The notes: a model not told the origin generated them from the sequence alone. A stretch of 64,000 nucleotides of DNA from Rhytidiadelphus loreus (GCA_947034895.1 OX344762.1:78734981-78798980), one strand, 5' to 3'. Positions 50,726-62,870 are shown, counted from the stretch's first letter. Made by a program: numbers and translations.

Positions 50726-52413
50726 CCAAAAAATCTACTCCTAAAGAAAGAGTGAGGACATCTTCCATGATTGGCTTATTTTGCTTCTGACAAATTTTAA
50801 ATTTAGCTCGACTACGTTATAGTCAGTGAACCTTGAGTCACTACACAGTCATTACATACAACTGAATACTTGAAAATGACTTTCAGGAGTCATTTCTAAG
50901 TGACTTGAAAGACTGTTGTCAATCCCGCCGCCTCTTTCTCTCTACCAGCATGCACAGCATTGCTGCAAAGTGTCGGGGGACAGTAATTCATGCATACAAC
51001 TGTCTAAATCACACTGATTGCAAGGATCATCAATCATGAGCCTCAAAATCACTGGGTTGAGTGCACTCCGAAGATTTCCAAATCAAAAGAAGATTGTCGG
51101 CACTGAGTTAGTCTAATCGGGAAGAAAAGATGAGTAAATGCTGCATCCAACAATTAATTGCCAGCCGCCAAAACGTGCCCTCCAAATCATGCCACTGCTT
51201 CTCTCTAGTTCAGGCCTTCACAAGAGCGCACCTCATATAGCACATGAAGGCATCGATTCAGTTGTTCCTTCAACGTTGAAGTACACTTTGCTTCCTCACT
51301 GCTGCTCAAAATCCGACCTGAAGCGTTGGAGTGTATGCTGCTTATAATCCGATCCGAAGCCTTGGAGTTTAGTGTGCGAGTTGTCAGCCTTCGATTGTCT
51401 TCAAAAATTGTTGTGTCGCTTATAGAAGATCAGTGCAGAAGTCTAAGGAGTAGTCGCGCTGTGAGCGAAGATGGATTCTCCAATGGTGAGCCCACCCCCT
51501 CCGAAGACACAGTATAAGCTTCTTCGAGACCAAAACGTGGCGGAGGTGCAGAAGGTGTTGGCAGCTGCCCTCCAAACCAGAAAAGAGATGTGAGTTCGTG
51601 CTGAAGAAAGTGACTGTTTCTCTACGTGTAGAAACTTCAGCCCAGATAGCCAGACTGTGTTGTCATGTCCGGAGCAATTGTATTGGTGGTCGATGCTAAG
51701 CGGTGTGCAACTGTGCGGAGGGTGGTGGAGTCACTGTTGCAGGCTTTCTTTTCATTTTTCCTATGTTTGTGTATGGGTTTAAGACTGAATTTAACTTTCT
51801 TGTTGTGCTTGCACTACAAATGGTCGGCGCAGTAGGGTTTCCTGCCAATGTTCTTTGAAAATGCACGCCGTTTTCAAGGTGAAGAAATCTCTAGTTATTT
51901 GGTAGTCGTTTTATAGTCATTGTGCATGTACTGTGTCTCTAGAACAACTGAATAAGAGTCGTTTTCCAGTCGTATGTGAGTGTCGTTGTAGTGACGCCAT
52001 CAACAGAGTGCACCTTGAAACAAGTATGGACGTTCGGTTGGCCACGTGGAAGTAAAAGCCATGGAGCTTTAGCGGACTTTGGCTTCTTTTGCAACTTCCA
52101 GAACCCTAATTTTTCCTCTTCTGTTTCCATCTGTGTGACTGTGTTCACTTTGTTGTGAAACCTCCATTCTCTCTTTCCTGCCGCTTGTAGTTGTTGTTGT
52201 TTTTAGTGAAGCTTCGCATTCTTGACGTTTGCTCCTGGGCATTGTAGAGATGAGACTGTAGCCAAAAAACCGCAAAAGGAAAGAAGGATTCCTGGACAGA
52301 AAATCGGTGAGGGTTTGCGGAGGAGTTCCAGGCAGCGGGGCCTCCGAGGACGCGAAAGACGGAGGAAGTCCAAAGACCGCGACTGATGACAATCAGATCC
52401 AGAGTACGACGAA
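50726..52413 (+). other. Right part of the intergenic region; promoter/leader of the TNPA-like gene
   Basis: No coding frame is supported. A 36-bp imperfect direct repeat (AATCCGA.C.GAAGC.TTGGAG) lies near 51308-51375. The stretch before 52414 is presumably 5' leader. Confidence 0.4.
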
Positions 52414-55400
52414 ATGGCCAGCGACCACGATTCTTCCTCCGACGCCACAGAGTCCAATGAAGAGGCCATCGCCGCAGGTATGCTCAATTTAGCTATTGCT
52501 TGTATTGATGCTCAGTAACAATCCAAGTGGTAGGCCGATGGCGTAGGTAATGTTGGAAAACGCTGTCTCCCTCGCAATTTAGGGTTTTGTAGATTCAACA
52601 ATGTGGTCTTCGTATAGTTTGCTGTATGTTTAGGTCGTCCCATGCGTCTTGGCTTGTTTTTTTCACGTGGATTGCCGTGCATACTATATATTGCCTTTGC
52701 CATGGTTATGTGAAACCCATTTTCTGCATTTTGGGGCAGCGTATGCGCTGATGACAAACCTCTGGTCCCCTGCATTTTTATTGTCTAGAAGGTAGGGGAG
52801 GTCATGCGTTGTCGGATTCACAAGCTTTAGAGGTGCATGTTGCTGTGGCATAGCTTGTAGGATTGTTTTCTCCATGGTTGGATTCTAAACCATGTATTCA
52901 TTGTGCTTTGCGCAGAGGCTGAGAGAGCCGTGTTTGATTCGAGTGAAGATGAAGAAGTGGAGCCTCTAATGGACCGGAGAAAGAAGAGAGCAAAACCTGT
53001 TGGGGAGCCTAAGAACCATGCCAAAATTCCATCAGTTGGGCAAGCCACGCAGCCTACACCCGTGCCTGCTGCACCTTATGGTCCCGGTTGGTCGTGGATG
53101 CCTAGTCAATGGATGCCACAGCAAACAAACCAGCCACCACCACCATGGTCAGCAGCACCTTCACATGGGACGTGGGAAGCATATGGTGGAGGCCACGATG
53201 TCTCAGATCGATCAGGGCACAGGAAGAAGCGAACTGCCTACGAGGTGGGTGTTCGTGACCGCTCTACTAGAAGCAGAAAACCAAACTTTGTCTATGTCCA
53301 GGAAGGTGGTGAGGTAGATGCAGTGTGTGAGGGGAAGAATGCCTGGGACCTAGCAGTGCGCAATTTCACACCTAAAATTCTGGATATGAGCATTGTTGAA
53401 TGGTCCAAGCACAAGCCACACACTCTCACTAAACTACGGGAAGCATTGGATAATGAGTTCGAATACTTGGGTCATCCTTTGAGTATGTCTGGCTTTCGGA
53501 GTGCTGTAACGAGATTCATGAAGTCGGAGAGATCTCACTTGAAGGTGCGGTACTTAAAAGGCCACACGTCAACCCCTATCCACATATCTGACGACAACCA
53601 GTGGAAACGGCTCATGGCGTACTGGGAGACAGATGCCCAGAAATTGAAGTCCCAGAAGATGGCAGCGGCACGCCAAAGCGTGAAGACTTTGAGTTCAGTG
53701 GGTCGTAAAGGAAAAGCGGGCTTTGAAGCACAGCTAGTAAGCATTGCATGGGTCATTGGTGGTATTTGTGAGCACTGTCTCCATGTTTGAATCTTGCCAT
53801 GGTCCGTTCCTTTGTACTTTTTGTGATATCAGAATAGTACACTAATATGTTAAGTATGTACCATCAATTTTGCAGAGAGAGGGGAGGGAAACTAGTCCTG
53901 GAATTACAGACTTGGCTGAAGGAATGCGGGCAAGTCCTATAATAATAGGAACAACCTCTGTGAGTTTTTCTTTGGTTCCAAATCTTCAGAAATGATCAAA
54001 ATTGTTTACATGAGAAGATAATGTATGTGGAGGTGAAGTAAGTTACAGTTCTTGCTAATTTGATAATGGAGATGCAATTTCATGGTCACGGAGTTATGGT
54101 GCCTTCATTAGAACAAGCACTGAATACATATGCTTTGTCTTTGGGTAATTCAGATGTATGTAGTCTAGTTCAAGAAAGTCGCACTGTAGTTGTTACTATG
54201 TTGCACGGAAGTCTTGGAGTTCTAACAATGACTTGAGGGCCACTTCTATGCGACTACTGGACCGCTAATTTGAATAACTCCCTCGTTAACGGTGAATTCT
54301 GTGTGTGCAGCAAAGCGGTTTGGCAACCGAGTTTGTCCTGAGGTCTGAGATGGCTGCTTTGAAGAAAGAGGTGGATGGAAAGATCAACCAATTTTTGGCG
54401 ACCTCCAGTGTAGAAGCAAAAGCAATAGACGACCTACGCTCCATGTTCCGTAGCTTTATGCGGAAGTCCAAGTTTGCCGAAGACGGCAATCCGTCCATCA
54501 CTCAGTCAGCGCTGGAGAACCATGATTCTACTGGCTTGAATGGGTTGGACGCTACTGGGGTGCTCCCCAATTCCAAAACTAAGGTAGTGTCTGTGGATGC
54601 CTTACGTGGGAAGAGTGCAAAGGGAGCAGAAGAGGAAAGTGGGAAGGAACATGCTACTGTTGTCACGGCCAAACCTGCAAAAGTGACACTGTCGTCAGAG
54701 ACAGAGTTCTCTGTGAAAGAGATTCCTGCCGTTCAATCAACGGATTTTGGTCCCGAATGGGAGATGAAGGAAAGGGAATTCCAATACCCAATGCTGAACA
54801 CAACAGTATGTTCTCCTCCATTTTTTCCTGAAGCTTACGACATTGACGTACCTTTAGTGGCTCCCCCTATCGGCGTTGCTGTACTTAGCGTGGAGGCCAT
54901 GGCACGTACCAGCGAAGAAGTGCCCGAAAAAGAACCTCAGACTTTAAAAATTGCGGTGGTGGAATCAGAAGAGGTGCCTGTAGCCCCCAAATTGCAGATT
55001 TTGACATCTGAAGCCCGGGTTCATATGGCGCCAGTTGTAGCGGAAGTGCAGGCCTTGGATATGAAGGCAGGGGAAGGTGCGGCAGCTGCCCCAATTGTAG
55101 AGCCCGAGGTAGAAGTGACGGAGGCAGTTCTTGTAGAAGGCACATCCCTTGCACTAGAGAGTGAGGCGAAGAAGGCCAGGAGACCGCCGAAATCTCCACC
55201 CAAGGTAAAAGCCCCCTCAGACGTTCCTCCTTGTACGTCTATTGAGGTAAGGCCAGCCTTATCAGTTGCGGACGTCATCAGCAGCCGTACATGTGGGCGT
55301 TCAAAATTAGTGGTTTTTAATGTCCACGGCACTTTATTAGACTGCAGTTTTCTTTCTGAGAGTAACCCACATAGTCGGATCCGTGGCACTACAGAAACTG

Positions 55401-57241
55401 ATGTCCGAAGACTGGTATTCAGACCTTGGTTGAAGACTTTTTTGTCTAGATGTTTTGCTCACTTTGCTGTAGCATTTTGGGGCAGTACTGCAGCGTCATA
55501 TATGGATTATGTAGTCCCCACCATGCTTGCAGGGTTGAAGGTTTCCTTGAACCCTGAACCCCTTTTTACTTGGTCCATTCAACATTGTGGGATAGAAGAG
55601 GGGGAATCCGGATTGCCACCGGTGTTAGGGAAGAACTTGGAAAAGGTTTATGCACAATGGCCTAGATTTAGCGCAATGAACACTATAATAGTGGATAGCA
55701 AGCTCAGTAGGGTTGCATGCAATCCGGATGCCAATGTCATCATCAGCACACCTTTTTACGTGAAATGGTTGTGCACAGTGGCTGATGACAAGGAGTACTT
55801 GAAGTGTTACCTATGGCCATTGCTTGAGGCGCTAAAGAAATGCCCGGACATCCCCGCCTTCCGTGCCAAGTACCCTCAAATCCTCCATGAATCAATGGCA
55901 GAAATGCTTCGGAAACGCAGAAGTGGATCACCATATCAGTTTCCTCAAGTGGTGGAAGGTGAGGGGGCTCGCAAACCAAGTGGTTGCGAAACACTTGTTC
56001 CCCCTCACCTTCATTTCAAGCAAATTTCTGACAACTTGCTTGTGGTGTGCAGGGCAAGACGCAGAAGCGGGACACTCGGAGCAAGGCGACAACCACAGCA
56101 GAGAAGAAAGGTGACAACTCATTGAAGAAGGTTTGCAGCCGGAACCGAAATTCTGGTTTTTTATTTCTACCAAGTGTCTGTATGCTTTGCATGTTTTAGA
56201 AGTGATTGTCGAAATACTAGGAATGATTTGCGTTACGGAGTAGTAGCAAAGTAACATTGGAGTCCTATTCAAGTTGTGGATAAGCAGAGATGCTATTGAG
56301 TGGATGACTCACGAGCAATTCAATGGCAATCAAGGAAGTAGTTGTGAACATGTCCCTTGTAGCCACTTTGAGCACGGGCTATGCATTACTTGATTGAGGA
56401 CAGTGAACATATTAGTGGGAGTGTATTCAAACTGCGATGCCCAAGTATAGGACGCCTAGTTTCTAACAGTAGTCCAAACATTGTTGACCATAGCCGAATT
56501 TGTCACAAACAAATCAGTCATGGGTTTATATAGAAGAAGATTGTTGTTGTTAGAGTAGTTGCGGTTGTGAGGCGGTCTCTGTATGTTGAATCCGTGGACC
56601 CAGAATTGTGAATTAGAGTGCCCATCATAGAGGAGGCTCAAGTGGTGAGTAAGTCAAGTGCATGCATACTATGAAGGTATATACTGCCTTGCAGTCTATG
56701 ATGGTCAGCCTTGGTATTAGTTCTTTTGCAATCGTTTGGAAGGCCTTTATTTTTTCCACATTGTCTATTGTACAGAAGTCACTCCTCTATCCCTGTATAG
56801 TCGAAAGGAAGTTGTGAGAGAGTTATATCACTTATATGAAGTCGGAAGTCGTCATGGAGTCAATTACTAGATTTGTAGAAGAAAATTGTTAATAACAGTG
56901 CATGGCAAAGGATATTGGTCTTCTAAGATAATGTCGCAGGAAGAGAGAAGTGGCTAACATACTTTGTCATGCAGTTCAAGGTTGGTGACAAAGTATACTT
57001 GACAAATCCGCGAGCTATTCGGCAGAAAGTTGCGGTGGGCCAAATTAGCGGAGTGGCAGGGGAACACAAGTTCCACTTTCAGGATATTTCGGAGGGGTGG
57101 TGGAAGGTGGATGTACAGGAAATTCTTCAAGAACGGGTGCCGTTGATATACCCCAATGAAAAAGCAGACCAGCACGCCATCGAAGACACGAAGGGCTCTT
57201 CTGTAATGTGGGAGGAAAAGAACATCAAGTTGTGCAATTGA
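52414..57241 (+). CDS. TNPA-like CACTA protein carrying an FCP1-like HAD domain (6 exons)
   Basis: Proposed exons are 52414-52477, 52916-53736, 53876-53959, 54311-55958, 56053-56130 and 56975-57241. The N-terminus (MASDHDSSSDATESNEEAIA) is acidic, then Pro/Trp-rich. Residues ~150-290 carry the Ptta/En/Spm pattern (NQWKRLMAYW, SQKMAAARQ, KGKAGFEAQL). Exon 4 has a short coiled coil, an Ala/Glu/Val-rich linker, and at about residues 654-861 an FCP1/NIF-type HAD fold (VVFNVHGTLLD, VFRPWLKTFLSRCF, AFWGST..SYM, NTIIVDS, CNPDANVI). The catalytic DxD is N.H and the later DD is DS, so phosphatase activity is unlikely. The last exon (FKVGDKVYLTNP, VA.GQISG, GSSVMWEEKN) resembles the TNP1/En/Spm C-terminal domain. 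The exon 4-5 junction is odd: the best donor (55959 GTGAGG) puts exon 5 out of frame and stops soon after. A weaker donor at 55949 (GTGGTG) keeps the frame open through exon 6. It probably binds subterminal repeats and works with TNP2. Confidence 0.75.
55301..55924 (+). other. FCP1/NIF-like HAD domain inside the TNPA-like gene
   Basis: The segment reads as one continuous fold within exon 4. The first motif, VVFNVHGTLLD, corresponds to the DxDxT catalytic loop of FCP1-type phosphatases, with both Asp changed (N and H). FWGST takes the Ser/Thr motif position. IIVDSKLSRVACNP takes the place of the late DD..P.N loop with one Asp lost. Reading-frame integrity over 200 codons suggests it was kept for structure or binding rather than catalysis. 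Confidence 0.7.
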
Positions 57242-58269
57242 GGCATCTTTGTAGAAGTGGGATGTGGCTAGTGCGGCATGGACTTGTAGATATGTGGAGA
57301 CTAGTAGCAATTGAAACATGCTAGAGAAATTGGTTTTGTTCAGAAACTGAACTAAATTTGCAGAAATCACCTTCTTTTTTCATGCTTTTGTCACTGACTG
57401 GCACAGTATGTTATATGATAGTGGGTGAACTCCACGTTACTAAATTTCATTGACAGGGCATTAGTGTGAGGTGTGAGGTATGTGTAGCAGTGTTTCATTG
57501 ATGCCTGCATTGTTGATTTGTTGCAGTGGTGTGGTTGTGAAGTCAATGACAATTAAATAGCTTCAATTCAATCACTAAGCTTGTACAGCACCTCACTAAC
57601 CTTGCATTGCATAGAAACACCAACACTACTTCCTGGAAACCTTTGTGACTCCAATGCTACTGCCCTTAAACCATTGTGACTCCAATGCTACTACACTTAA
57701 AGAACACATTAAATCACAACTCGGGCATGACAAGAGAATGACAGGAGAATGACTATTACTGAATATCCAATTCTTGCATGCAGAGCACGCTAAGGGTTAG
57801 CAACTGAAAAATGACTCTAAACTTACTTGGAAATGACTTCTCACGAGTCAAAGAAACAACTTGAAGTCACTATTCTCGAAATTCGAACCATGACTTACAT
57901 ATGACTTGGGAATGACTGCTGACGTGGTAGTCCACGTCAGCAGTTCATATCAGTGGGGTGACTCAAAAATGACTGCCAAATGACTTCATCCTATTCCTAA
58001 ACTGGCCAATGGGACTCTGCCACGTTGTCTAATGTCAAAGCGTGTGCCAAGCGCATGCCTAAACCACGTCAGCTTAAACATACGATTGTATCATCCTTTG
58101 TATCATCCTTCGTACATCCACAGTACAGACGGATGGTGATAATACAAACACTGTCGTTTACAAGAACGACTGAACAACAACGACTGCAGGGCCTTCAAGT
58201 CGTTTTGTCCACAACGACTGCTTTGTAGTCGTATGTAGTAGTCGTTCTTTCCATCAGTTTTTTGTAGTG
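57242..58269. promoter_or_regulatory. Right subterminal region of the CACTA element
   Basis: Non-coding and dense in short motifs. AATGACTN or a near match occurs around 57750, 57808, 57830, 57905, 57914, 57970 and 57980. Nearer the end, AACGACTG, AGTCGTT and TAGTCGT occur in both orientations from 58150 to 58255. Such arrays bind TNPA-type proteins in En/Spm elements. Confidence 0.7.
57915..57944. promoter_or_regulatory. 13-bp palindrome with paired TGACGTGG boxes
   Basis: ACTGCTGACGTGG at 57915-57927 and its exact reverse complement at 57932-57944 flank a TAGT loop. Each arm contains the ACGT core preferred by plant bZIP factors. Confidence 0.65.
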
Positions 58270-58272
58270 ATT

Positions 58273-60761
58273 CAAGGCCATCTTTTCTACGCAAGTGGTT
58301 CAGCTTTTCTTTGGCATTCACTTTAGTTGGCACTATTGGACACTATCTTTCTTTTCCAATGACAATTAGGGTTAAAGTTCAAATCCTCAAGATTGGGATT
58401 TTGTTGTGTTGTGAAGCTATGCTTTCAAATAAAGAGGGAAATCCTAAACCCTAAAAACTTTGCAATGGTAATGTATTGTGTTAGAATGATCTATGTCGCT
58501 ATTATATATTTGCTTAGTTTTTATATATTCTTCATCTTTAGGCCATGAGTTTTAATAAATTTACTTTTCATTGAATTATCTACTTGCTCCACAAAACCCT
58601 AATTATAGTGGTGCCCTGTGATGAATTTTGGTTTAGTTTATGCATGGCGCAAAGGAGCACTACAATGTTCTTCAATTCAATTCTAACAATTACAATCATA
58701 AAAATCGAATTAAACATTTTTTGAAGCACTTATAAATTTTACTCTTTAATAAATCAAACCTAATCATGGAAACTTAGTCACTGCTAATTTGTTGTTGTGT
58801 TTGACTACTAGCATCAGTCTTGGAAAGAAAGGAAACCTTCAATAGAATCAAGAAGAATCAAGGACAAGGGATGTAGTAATTGCCGTAATTGTACAATGGA
58901 CGTGTGATTGTTGTGAACTTGACAAGTGCAACAACTATCCCTAGAGGTCTACCTTCTTTGTCACGGTAGACTTAAGGCAATGCAAGCTCTGTAATGCATT
59001 TAATGTGAGACCCAAACTTTTGTGCATGACTACCGAGAAATTGATAGATTACATTCACCTTGTGAAGCCAAGAAGAGCGGTCTCGGTAGTCATGAATTCT
59101 AGTCCTATAAAAGGTGAAACTCCAAGAACTTTAACCATTCCATCCTCTTCATCTAGGATGTTCTTTCAAAGCTTTTGACTACACTTTAGTTTCAACAATT
59201 TCCTTCTCCTTTTGGACTAGAAAACTTTAGAGGATATTTTGTCTATGCGAAGCTTGTAAATTTTGATTTATCTGCTTTTAGATGTATTAGTGTCTTAATG
59301 TGAGATTGTAAGTTGGTGGAATTTGTTTGTTTGCATTTCAACTTTAATTGCTTATGTAGAAGAAAGATTGTAGTTATAGAGGAGTTTGATGTGTATTTTT
59401 TCTAATGAGTTTGGCAATGATATGCTCTTCTACTTCGATGTTGCTTTATTTCTCTTAATTTTGCTCTTTTGAGGATTGTGGATGGCTTGCTTTTTGTTGA
59501 GGATAGTTGTCAAAACCTAATCCAATTAACTGAGAATGTCATGATGTTCGCTCTTGGTACTTAATTACTCGTATCCTCTGACATCAACTTAACCTTTTGA
59601 GTGTGTTGGATTGTGACACAAATCAACATGATGCGTGGACTAGTAGTATTGTTGTCCTTCTAGTGCTTGCCCACCATGGAGAAGGCCGAGTGCTCCCAAA
59701 TGATATGCTCAACTTGTAGTGTGAGAAGTCGATAGAAGCAATTGGTGTCTCGATCTCAAAGGGGAATCATCAATGGGGCAACACCCATCCCTTGCCTTGC
59801 AAATGGAGCTATGGTGAAGGAGAGAACCATAACTATGAGTGCAATTGTGTTTCTAATGTCTTGAAGGACAAGCTTATAGAAGCTAAAAAGACAATTGTTG
59901 CTCGTACTAAAGCACCCAAACCTTTGCCTTGCACTTGGGTGTGTGGTGAAGGAAAGAACCATAACAAAATAACTATGAGTGCAATTGTGTTCCTAATGCT
60001 CTAAAGGAAGATTAGTTTATAGGTGCTCCTATCGGTGATCATCACTAAAATACAAGAACCCATAAATTTAGCTTGGGAGTATTGTTGGGATAACAAGATA
60101 TATGAATGGAATTGTCTTTTCCGTTTAGGATTCAAGATCTTTGGGATGTAGTTTAACAATCTTGGCTAGGGCTCTTTTTTTGACATTATAGTGCCAGATT
60201 GCACCAAAAGAAAATTAATTTGGCTAAAAAATGGCAACAAATCATGAAGTTTTTTGCCATGAAACTTCAATTAAAAAAATATTGGATGAAATCGCTAGAT
60301 TGTGGATGAAAACAAAATTATGCACATGTGATATGTTGTGCTAATATAATATTTTCTATCAAATATGTGGATGAATGTTGAAATTTGAAGCACCACTATA
60401 ACATTTTATATCATCACTTTGGCCCTTCATAAAATATGAAAAAAAACTTCAATGTGCATTATGTTGATGCTACAACCAAAAACAAAGTAAAAGTAATTTT
60501 TTAATTTTTTAATTTATAAAAACTTTGAAATTCAACATTTTTTTTCTCGTGAGTCAAAACACCATGAAACAAAGCTCATGCACTCCTTTTAGAGAGCTTT
60601 CTAACAATACCAAGAATGCAACCTTGGGACTCACACATGGTTCTAGAGATGTCACTGTAATAAATAAAAGGAAAAAACAAAAAACAAAGAAAACATCCTC
60701 ATTTAAGGTATTGATAGATGGTTCTCAATAGACCTATATGGTTTAAAAACCAAAAAATACT
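58273..60761. other. Intergenic sequence with a decayed 132-bp duplication
   Basis: No intact gene. A 132-bp-spaced direct repeat (about 59790-59870 and 59922-60008) encodes similar short peptides on plus (PCKWSYGEGENHN and PCTWVCGEGKNHN), which hints at a decayed coding exon. A TATA-like CCTATAAAAGG lies near 59104, with no supported gene after it. Confidence 0.4.
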
Positions 60762-60765
60762 TTAA

Positions 60766-61471
60766 CCCTAGAACGCCATTTTGTGGTGTTTGAATAGCAA
60801 TCCAATCAGCTTTTTCATCCATTTTAAAGCTCTTTGTTCCCTGTTTTTCTCGTTGACATGTCATGTTGAGTTATAAAGAGTATCCAATTGAGTTTGTAGT
60901 CTAGCCAATGTTTGTTTACACAAAAATGAGAAGTTTAAAAAAAAAAAAATCACAAAATATATTGTTTTAGTGTATTTGGGGAAGTTGTTGACTTGTTGCT
61001 CCTTGCTCTAAATCTGAAATTTCTCCACAAAAATGATGTTTTTTGAGTGAGAGCCCAACTAACAAAATCAAGGTCATCTACTCTAGTTTCTACTCCAATT
61101 TGAATTTTGGAAAAATTTCTAGTATTAAATATTTGATTGCAATTTGAATTTTGTATGTATTTTCAATGTCTATTGAATTCTAGTTATAGAATGACATCAA
61201 AATTGAGTTTACACTATCATATAATGTACACACATGGTGAAATTTTCAGATTTAAAAAAAAAAAATTCTTCACTTTATCTTCAAAAATTCTCAAAAAAAT
61301 AAATTTTCCACAAAAAAATCTAATTTTTTTGTGAAGTAATGAAGACATGTAATTTCATCTCTGAAAAATAAATATAAATTTTTTCATACATATCTAGTTG
61401 CAAAATGGCAACAAACTAAGTGACGGGCAGTGAGGCTTGAAATCATTGGTGATGGGTCCGTCATTTAGGGG
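60766..61471. mobile_element. TTAA-flanked element with CCCTAG left end
   Basis: TTAA at 60762-60765 is followed by CCCTAGAACGCC. The segment ends ATTTAGGGG before TTAA at 61472-61475. Ends match only loosely (CCCTAGAACG against CCCCTAAATGACG). No transposase is seen. It shares its right TTAA with the next element. Confidence 0.35.
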
Positions 61472-61475
61472 TTAA

Positions 61476-62417
61476 CCCTAGACCGCCCAAGAGGACAAAA
61501 AGTGTCCTCACATAGTTTTAAGTTAAATTCAAAGTACTGTAACTTTTGCATCCGATGTCCAAATTCAATAGAACTTGTTGGGAAAGTTGCGCCTTTTCTT
61601 CTAGTTTGTGTGTTTAAATTTTCAGATCAATCCAAGAGGTAATGATTTTCTGGAAGCCAATCAAAGTTCACAGGCTCGATTTGTTTCACCAAAGTGCACT
61701 TCATGGCTTCAACTTCGGGACTTGTATCTCCTTCATCCAATGTTCGATTTCAATAAAATTTGTTGGGTTGTGTTTCCCTTGAATTCTAGTTATTGTGGTG
61801 AAATTTTCATGTCAATCCAAGTTGTTTTGAATGTTTGGGAGCAATTCAAAATACAAAATCCCGCCATTTATGGACTATAGTGAACTTCGGCAGCTTGTAT
61901 CTTCTTCATAAAATGTCCATTTTCAATAAATGTTTTTTGTAAAAGTTGCGCATACTAGTCTAGTTTGTGTGGCTAAATTTTCATATCAATATAAGAATTT
62001 ATGAATGACGGAGAAGCATTTTAGTAGAAGGAGGTTCAGCCCTAGATGTGTTTTTTGCAACTTTTCTTGCCTATTTTTGACATTTGCAAGCCATTTTGCA
62101 AACACATTGAGTCAATTGAATGATATTTTTTTTCACCAATGTGTTTGTATACTGGTTTTAAAGTTTTTCATTTGATTAGGTTTAGAAATCAAATTTGGCT
62201 TCTAAATGTGTTTTTAGGAAAATTTCAGCATTCTTTTTCAACACTAAAACATTATAATCTTGCAATCTACACGGTCAAATGACTTCAAATTTGATCCATG
62301 ACATCTACAACATGTGTACTACATGATTGTACGGTTAAGATCTTTATTACTTAGTCACATTTATATTTATAGCACTTCAAAAGCTAGGATGTTTTGCCAT
62401 GCATGGATGGTCTAGGG
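61476..62417. mobile_element. TTAA-flanked element with inverted CCCTAGACC ends
   Basis: TTAA (61472-61475) precedes CCCTAGACCGCCC. The right end reads GGTCTAGGG before TTAA (62418-62421). The 9-bp inverted ends are perfect, and with the TTAA target duplication they fit a piggyBac-like layout. The 942-bp interior has no intact gene and includes diverged internal repeats (TTCAATA.AA.TTGTTGGG-type near 61566 and 61750). Confidence 0.55.
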
Positions 62418-62421
62418 TTAA

Positions 62422-62867
62422 GTCATCCATCAATCATGAAAACTTACTCCGTCTACAATGTTCTTATTTACTTAAATAGATTAGGGTAGATTGACCCCCT
62501 CGCTTGTCCTTACCAGAGGTGCAAGTAAAAAAAATGCCCCCTATTTTGGGCCATTCTAGGGTATACTCTTGACCTCACCTAGCTAATTCGGGGTCTCTGA
62601 TCTCAGAAATGAATTCAAAATTTGCAAAAAAATTCATGTGCAAAAAATAAATAATTCCAGGGTTTGCCCGCAGGGCCAAGCAAGGGGGTCAGTTCTCCCA
62701 GGTCCTTAAATAGAAACCACTATAATTTATAGTAATATAGTATTACGAGAATATAAATACAATATTAGAATAATTAAAAAATATATATATTGTTTTTATA
62801 TAAATACAATATTATATGCAGTACTGCAAAAATATTAGCTTGTAAAGCTCGTGTTGCAGTACTGCAT
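62422..62867. other. AT-rich spacer, nothing recognised
   Basis: No gene or repeat boundary seen between the TTAA-flanked element and the self-nested MITE. Confidence 0.5.
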
Positions 62868-62870
62868 TAA

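Larger units (their letters stand above)
43914..58269. mobile_element. Full-length CACTA (En/Spm) transposon, 14,356 bp
   Basis: The left end reads CACTACAAGAAAATGGGCAG (from 43914). The right end, reversed, reads CACTACAAAAAACTGATGG (to 58269). An ATT target duplication flanks it at 43911-43913 and 58270-58272. The 3-bp duplication and CACTA termini are diagnostic of the superfamily. Subterminal regions hold repeated AATGACT, GACTT and AACGACT motifs, the expected TNPA-type binding sites. Two divergent genes fill it: a TNP2 transposase on minus (45200-49470) and a TNPA-like gene on plus (52414-57241). A hAT-type MITE is nested between them. Confidence 0.95.

Noticed and set aside
50143..50790. 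Several overlapping frames on both strands with poly-Lys and poly-Phe
   Set aside because: They are produced by the homopolymer palindromes of the hAT-type MITE.
54885..55389. Minus-strand frames of 104 and 122 codons opposite exon 4
   Set aside because: They mirror the Ala/Glu/Val/Pro-rich linker and HAD domain on the plus strand.
58890..59260. Possible LTR or solo promoter with TATAAAAGG
   Set aside because: No matching second LTR, primer-binding site or TG...CA ends were found.
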